From positions 1-43,681 of IMG/VR virus record IMGVR_UViG_3300032246_000632: 43,681 nt of DNA. One strand, written 5' to 3'. This document shows, in pieces, positions 40,931-43,681 of the stretch. The notes beneath the pieces were generated by a model. The model saw only the letters and a program-made list of their open reading frames with translations, searched no databases and was not told where the DNA came from. The stretch comes from a virus. The first letter of the stretch is position 1, and each line of letters opens with the position of its first letter. A program made the translations under genes and the position numbers.

Positions 40931-41425
40931 ATGAAAACTTCAAAAACTGGATACATTGCAAAACAACAAGACAACGGAAAATATGTTGTTGGTCGGAATT
41001 GTGAGAAATTTCAAAATCAGCGTGCAAAACAATTTGATACTATTGATCAAGCTGAAAAAGCTGCAATAAAGCGGGCCAAAGACCTCGCTGCAAAATCCGA
41101 AAGCCTCAATGGGATTCCCTGTCTCATCGCCAACCTCGGCGCAGTCGATGGCGACTACCTCCAAGCCGTGCTGGACGCACTGAAGCCATCCTTTGATGGA
41201 GTCACAGTACTTGCAGGTTCCGCCAACAGCGCCGTCGCTCTGGCCTCCAGCGTCTCTCCAACGCACACCTCAAAATTACAAGCCGGCAAAATCATTCAGA
41301 CCATCGCGCCGATCGTCGGAGGAAAGGGGGGAGGCAAACCCGACTCCGCACGCGGAGGCGGCAAGGATACGTCGAAAATTTCCGAAGCCCTCGCAGCAGC
41401 AAAGAACATGCTCGCAGCAATGTAA
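40931..41425 (+). CDS. Alanyl-tRNA synthetase C-terminal (C-Ala/DHHA1) domain protein, chimeric
   Basis: 164 residues from the ATG behind promoter copy 2; the longer frame from 40628 crosses the promoter and is rejected. Residues 1-60 are AT-rich, phage-like (KTGYIAKQQDNGKYVVGRNC, helical AEKAAIKRAKDLAAK). Residues 61-164 match the C-terminal domain of bacterial AlaRS: GIPCLIANLGAVDGDYLQAV, LDALKPSFDGVTVLAGSANS, LQAGKIIQTIAPIVGGKGGGKPD, ARGGGKDTSKISEAL. In AlaRS this domain contacts tRNA and mediates dimerisation; no catalytic or editing domain is here. Codons in this part are visibly GC-rich versus neighbours (estimate by eye), consistent with recent capture from the host. It may bind tRNA or interfere with or adapt host AlaRS. 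Confidence 0.86.
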   Translation: MKTSKTGYIAKQQDNGKYVVGRNCEKFQNQRAKQFDTIDQAEKAAIKRAKDLAAKSESLNGIPCLIANLGAVDGDYLQAVLDALKPSFDGVTVLAGSANSAVALASSVSPTHTSKLQAGKIIQTIAPIVGGKGGGKPDSARGGGKDTSKISEALAAAKNMLAAM

Positions 41426-41472
41426 TGCCTGGACTTGAAATAACTGAACGCTACGGATTCTAAAAACAAAAC

Positions 41473-41493
41473 GAGCGGGTTTTATCCCCGCTC
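41473..41493 (+). terminator. Hairpin after the AlaRS-domain gene
   Basis: GAGCGGG-TTTTATC-CCCGCTC: 7-bp perfect stem, loop of 7. No T-run follows on the + strand (ACAACTAATAAAAAC), while A-rich sequence lies upstream (AAAAACAAAAC), so it would read as a terminator for the minus strand. It probably stabilises or ends the 3' end of the unit 40850-41425. The gap 41426-41532 holds nothing else. Confidence 0.45.
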
Positions 41494-41532
41494 ACAACTA
41501 ATAAAAACATTTCGTCACAATCAATAAATATT

Positions 41533-41760
41533 ATGAAACTTCTCAATACAATTACTATCGAGGGGTCATTGAACAAGAATGACCGAGGAACGCATGAATG
41601 GGGGACATTTCGGATTACTTCGCAAAGATGCTTGTCAAAAGAAACCATTTTATTTCTTTGCTCAAGTCACCTAATGGGAGGACAATCATTTTCAGTAAAC
41701 GAAACAAAAAACGAAAGTAATTATATTTACCAAGGTAGCTATGACTGCTGGAGCGATTAA
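41533..41760 (+). CDS. Small hypothetical protein
   Basis: 75 residues after ATAAATATT leader: LLNTITIEGSLNKNDRGTHE, WGTFRITSQRCLSKETILF, SNYIYQGSYDCWSD. Probably a small beta-structured protein. No family recognised. Overlaps the next gene by 20 bases. Confidence 0.58.
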   Translation: MKLLNTITIEGSLNKNDRGTHEWGTFRITSQRCLSKETILFLCSSHLMGGQSFSVNETKNESNYIYQGSYDCWSD

Positions 41761-41968
41761 CAAACCCAACCCCGGCAGCAAGGCAGCAATCGATGCTGGT
41801 TGCACCTGCCCAGTGATGGACAACTACTATGGCGCAGGCTACATGGGCATGGAGGGCATCTTCGTTTACTCAGGAGGATGTAAGCTCCATAAAACAAATA
41901 ATGATTTAACCAAACAAGACAATGACAATGGAATACGCACAACAAAATGGATTTGTTCCGCTAACTAA
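41741..41968 (+). CDS. Conserved small Cys-containing phage protein
   Basis: 75 residues. NKPNPGSKAAIDAGCTCPVMDNYYG, then GIFVYSGGCKLHK matches a widespread small phage pattern (P-N-P-G-S-x-x-A-x-x-x-G-C-x-C-P-x-x-D-N ... C-x-x-H), suggesting zinc binding (C-x-C, C-x-x-H). The C-terminal tail beyond the Cys/His part is variable. Function unknown. Confidence 0.75.
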   Translation: MTAGAINKPNPGSKAAIDAGCTCPVMDNYYGAGYMGMEGIFVYSGGCKLHKTNNDLTKQDNDNGIRTTKWICSAN

Positions 41969-42122
41969 TGGCTATAAACTCCCACGCGAGAAGTGGATGA
42001 TGGATAGTGTCATTAAGGATGCAGAACGAAACAATAAAGAGATTCTTGTTGTCTTCACAGATGAAGGCGCGGAAATCTGGCAAAAGCAAAAAACAAAACA
42101 ACCAACAGAACCACAACAATAA
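41922..42122 (+). CDS. Small hypothetical protein
   Basis: 66 residues; two in-frame ATGs (41922, 41928). NGFVPLTNGYKLPREKWMMD then EILVVFTDEGAEIWQKQKTK, ending in a Gln/Pro-rich tail. It overlaps the previous gene by 47 bases in another frame. No family recognised. Confidence 0.55.
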   Translation: MTMEYAQQNGFVPLTNGYKLPREKWMMDSVIKDAERNNKEILVVFTDEGAEIWQKQKTKQPTEPQQ

Positions 42123-42124
42123 AT

Positions 42125-42400
42125 ATGGAATTCGATAACACAAATCGCGGATCACTTTTCAAGAACGACCGCAAGGAACAAGACTCACACTCCGACTACA
42201 ACGGCAGCCTCAACGTCGATGGTGTAGAATACTACATCAACGCATGGGTCAAGGAGAGCAAGAAAGACGGCAAGAAGTTCTTTAGCCTATCAGTGAAGCC
42301 TAAAGCTAATCAAAACGCGCCACAGGGCAAATCTGCGCCAGCAAAGGCCAAGTATGAGGGACGCAAGAAGGACGACGAAGGCGACGATATTCCGTTTTGA
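42125..42400 (+). CDS. Small ssDNA-binding-like protein with SSB tail
   Basis: 91 residues. NDRKEQDSHSDYNGSLNVDG, VEYYINAWVKESKKDGKKFF and SLSVKPK look like a compact OB-type strand set seen in many small phage proteins. It ends DDEGDDIPF; the last residues (D-D-I-P-F) equal the tip of bacterial SSB used to recruit replication proteins. A role in single-strand DNA metabolism is inferred from this tail and the nearby DnaB, RecT and nucleases. Leader ATAAAT. Confidence 0.72.
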   Translation: MEFDNTNRGSLFKNDRKEQDSHSDYNGSLNVDGVEYYINAWVKESKKDGKKFFSLSVKPKANQNAPQGKSAPAKAKYEGRKKDDEGDDIPF

Positions 42401-42488
42401 TACTTTCCTCGCTTAACTGAGTATTCGGGCAAGCAGGGGACAATGGGGGCAGCGCATCCGAAAAAACGCTGACAAATAATAAATACAT

Positions 42489-42812
42489 ATGACTACAAAG
42501 AACTACCTAATCAATTGGCCAAATGGCACAATATCAATCATCACTGCGGACAATTCAGATGAACTATTTTGGCGCATGGACGAGGAAGGTGATCCAACAT
42601 CTCCTGATGTTGAAATCTACATCCTACCAGAGTATTTCCACATTGGCACACAACTAATTGATGGCAAGATTCAATTCTCAAACTACGAAGACGAAGACTT
42701 GAAACGCTACAGATTCTCCAAAAACTTCTCATCAAAAGCATTTCAACGCGCATATCCTAACGCTTCACCTGAAACAATAGAAAACATCAAGCCTCACCTT
42801 AGCATTACATAA
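42489..42812 (+). CDS. Hypothetical protein
   Basis: 107 residues after an AATAATAAATACAT leader. YLINWPNGTISIITADNSDE, LFWRMDEEGDPTSPDVEIYI and a C-terminal helix region (FSSKAFQRAYPNASPETIEN). No recognised family. The 88-base gap before it (42401-42488) shows only a weak AGCG...CGCT hairpin. The following gene starts directly at its stop. Confidence 0.6.
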   Translation: MTTKNYLINWPNGTISIITADNSDELFWRMDEEGDPTSPDVEIYILPEYFHIGTQLIDGKIQFSNYEDEDLKRYRFSKNFSSKAFQRAYPNASPETIENIKPHLSIT

Positions 42813-43286
42813 ATGATTAGCCTGCAAGAAACATTATTTGATCTGACAGAGTATTCACTAGAATATGATGAAAAGAAAGGTAATGACCATGCAAGAATTG
42901 GAACATTGTCTGAAATTATGTTTATGTCTCAAGCGGCATCTCATGGATTTCATATTTTTATGCCAATTGGACACGCTCAAAAAGCCGATTGCATAATATG
43001 GAAACCGCCAGCCAAATCAATTACTGTTCAAATTAAAAAAGGTGTTTTTAGATCAAATATATGGGAAATATCAACATCAGCAAAAAGACGATCTTGCGCT
43101 GCAAATTTAAATGATAAGGGCTCGCTTTACACAAATTATAATGAAGGAAACTTTGACATTCTTGCTGGACACATTACTGAACAAAACTGTTGGGCATTAT
43201 ACAGGCTCAAGGATATATGTGGACGATCATCAATAAGCTGGAAAGGATCACCAAGGAATAACTTTGAACTGCTGAATCATGTATGA
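42813..43286 (+). CDS. PD-(D/E)XK endonuclease-like protein
   Basis: 157 residues. GTLSEIMFMSQAASHGFHIFMP gives the helix-alpha1 Glu, AQKADCIIW the Asp, and ITVQIKKGVF the Q-x-K of a PD-(D/E)XK nuclease core, in the right order and spacing for resolvase/homing-type enzymes. The remaining part (NIWEISTSAKRRS...) would cover the last strand. It sits beside a zinc-ribbon protein and RusA, so a role in recombination intermediate processing is inferred; substrate unproven. Confidence 0.72.
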   Translation: MISLQETLFDLTEYSLEYDEKKGNDHARIGTLSEIMFMSQAASHGFHIFMPIGHAQKADCIIWKPPAKSITVQIKKGVFRSNIWEISTSAKRRSCAANLNDKGSLYTNYNEGNFDILAGHITEQNCWALYRLKDICGRSSISWKGSPRNNFELLNHV

Positions 43287-43438
43287 TTGACTATTGGAAT
43301 GACCCACCAGAAGAACCAGAGGTTCCAGAATGCTGCGACAATATCATGGATGTTGATGATCATGGACACTGTTCATGTAGCAAGTGCGGTAAAATAATCA
43401 AACAACCAGAAGATCCAAAACCAGAAGATTACCTTTAA
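43283..43438 (+). CDS. Small zinc-ribbon protein
   Basis: 51 residues: ECCDN (Cys17, Cys18) and HGHCSCSKCGK (C-x-C-x-x-C) form a treble-clef-like zinc site in an acidic, Pro-rich background (PEEPEVPE, QPEDPKPEDY). Overlaps the nuclease by 4 bases and RusA by 1 base, so all three are co-expressed. Possible nuclease accessory. Confidence 0.62.
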   Translation: MIDYWNDPPEEPEVPECCDNIMDVDDHGHCSCSKCGKIIKQPEDPKPEDYL

Positions 43439-43681
43439 TGAACTGGACACCAGATCAACTCGCAGCTAAAGGTTACGCTCCAAATAATGATGGATCATAT
43501 TCACCTAAATCTCAAAGGCTACTTAACACCCTCGCTAAACACGCTACTCAACAAACATTGGAGTCACTACCGAAAACACAAACAACTCGCGGCAACCGCA
43601 CTCGCATCCGCATTACGAGATTTAGCACAAAACCCCTCGATTGCGACAACTACGCAGGAGGTTGTAAAGCAATTATCGATG
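43438..43681 (+). CDS. RusA-like Holliday junction resolvase, 3' partial
   Basis: The first 81 residues are visible; the gene runs off the window. After an N-terminal stretch (MNWTPDQLAAKGYAP) the segment RIRITRFSTKPLDCDNYAGGCKAIID matches the RusA core (strand, P-[LM]-D-x-D-N, then K-x-x-x-D); D-C-D-N holds the metal-binding Asps. RusA resolves four-way junctions before packaging. The ATG overlaps the previous stop. Call is good despite truncation. Confidence 0.82.
   Translation, partial: MNWTPDQLAAKGYAPNNDGSYSPKSQRLLNTLAKHATQQTLESLPKTQTTRGNRTRIRITRFSTKPLDCDNYAGGCKAIID

Noticed and set aside
1-43681. Lysogeny genes, integrase, attachment sites, transposons
   Set aside because: None visible in any frame; no insertion-sequence ends or duplicated att-like cores were found by reading.

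Overview
The window reads as most of a tailed double-stranded DNA phage genome. Every gene I can support is on the + strand, genes are packed with one- to twenty-base overlaps, and the content is tail fibres, a lysis cassette, a tail adaptor and nozzle, internal virion proteins, RecT recombination, DnaB helicase and resolvases. No integrase, repressor, transposase, tRNA, rRNA or CRISPR array is visible. The terminase, portal and major capsid genes are also absent. They probably lie just outside, because the first gene is cut at its 5' end and the last (RusA-like) at its 3' end. A short-tailed (podovirus-like) virion is inferred from an adaptor-like and a nozzle-like protein next to large internal proteins with no tail tube, tape measure or sheath gene.

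Host: Shine-Dalgarno sites are scarce. Many late genes begin at TAATATG, and genes in the right half often follow an A/T-rich leader of ATAAATAAATACATA type. This suggests a host that starts translation largely without Shine-Dalgarno, such as Bacteroidota or Verrucomicrobiota. A GC-rich segment encoding the C-terminal domain of bacterial alanyl-tRNA synthetase (41111-41425) looks host-derived and is the best handle for host assignment.

Layout. 1-4398: glycine-rich fibre tip, coiled-coil fibre, terminator, LamG fibre protein and small accessory genes. 4395-5824: lysis cassette with two lipoproteins, two small membrane proteins and a CHAP endolysin. 5831-7217: metallophosphoesterase, small helix-turn-helix-like protein and SprT-like metallopeptidase. 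7230-10517: collagen-plus-beta-helix spike. 10519-17576: small acidic proteins, a 1331-aa adaptor with a very large repetitive insertion, and the nozzle. 17578-29964: internal virion proteins, including four Gln/Ala-rich paralogues interrupted by a PAPS-reductase-like/YkgJ-like pair, then a 2049-aa giant with a zincin motif. 29966-32219: basic peptide, ATP-grasp protein and an ERV/ALR-like fusion. 32267-33801: small early-type genes. 33802-34042: regulatory region. 34043-37057: RecT, a Cas4/RecB-like nuclease and small genes. 37058-37185: structured non-coding region with a strong terminator. 37186-40863: replication protein, C5 DNA methyltransferase and DnaB helicase. 40850-41493: a self-contained unit (promoter, AlaRS C-terminal-domain gene, hairpin). 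41533-43681: small genes, an SSB-like protein, a PD-(D/E)XK nuclease, a zinc-ribbon protein and RusA.

The most unusual signals are: (1) a 1.28-kb stretch open in two + frames, one the cytosine methyltransferase and the other a W-P-T-P repeat protein that I recognise as a recurrent phage family, starting at the nested codons ATGTG; (2) the AlaRS C-terminal domain captured as a free-standing gene; (3) two near-identical promoter/leader cassettes 6.9 kb apart; (4) PP-loop, YkgJ, ERV-like and ATP-grasp enzymes inside the virion-gene region. All calls come from reading the sequence and from memory of families. No search was run.
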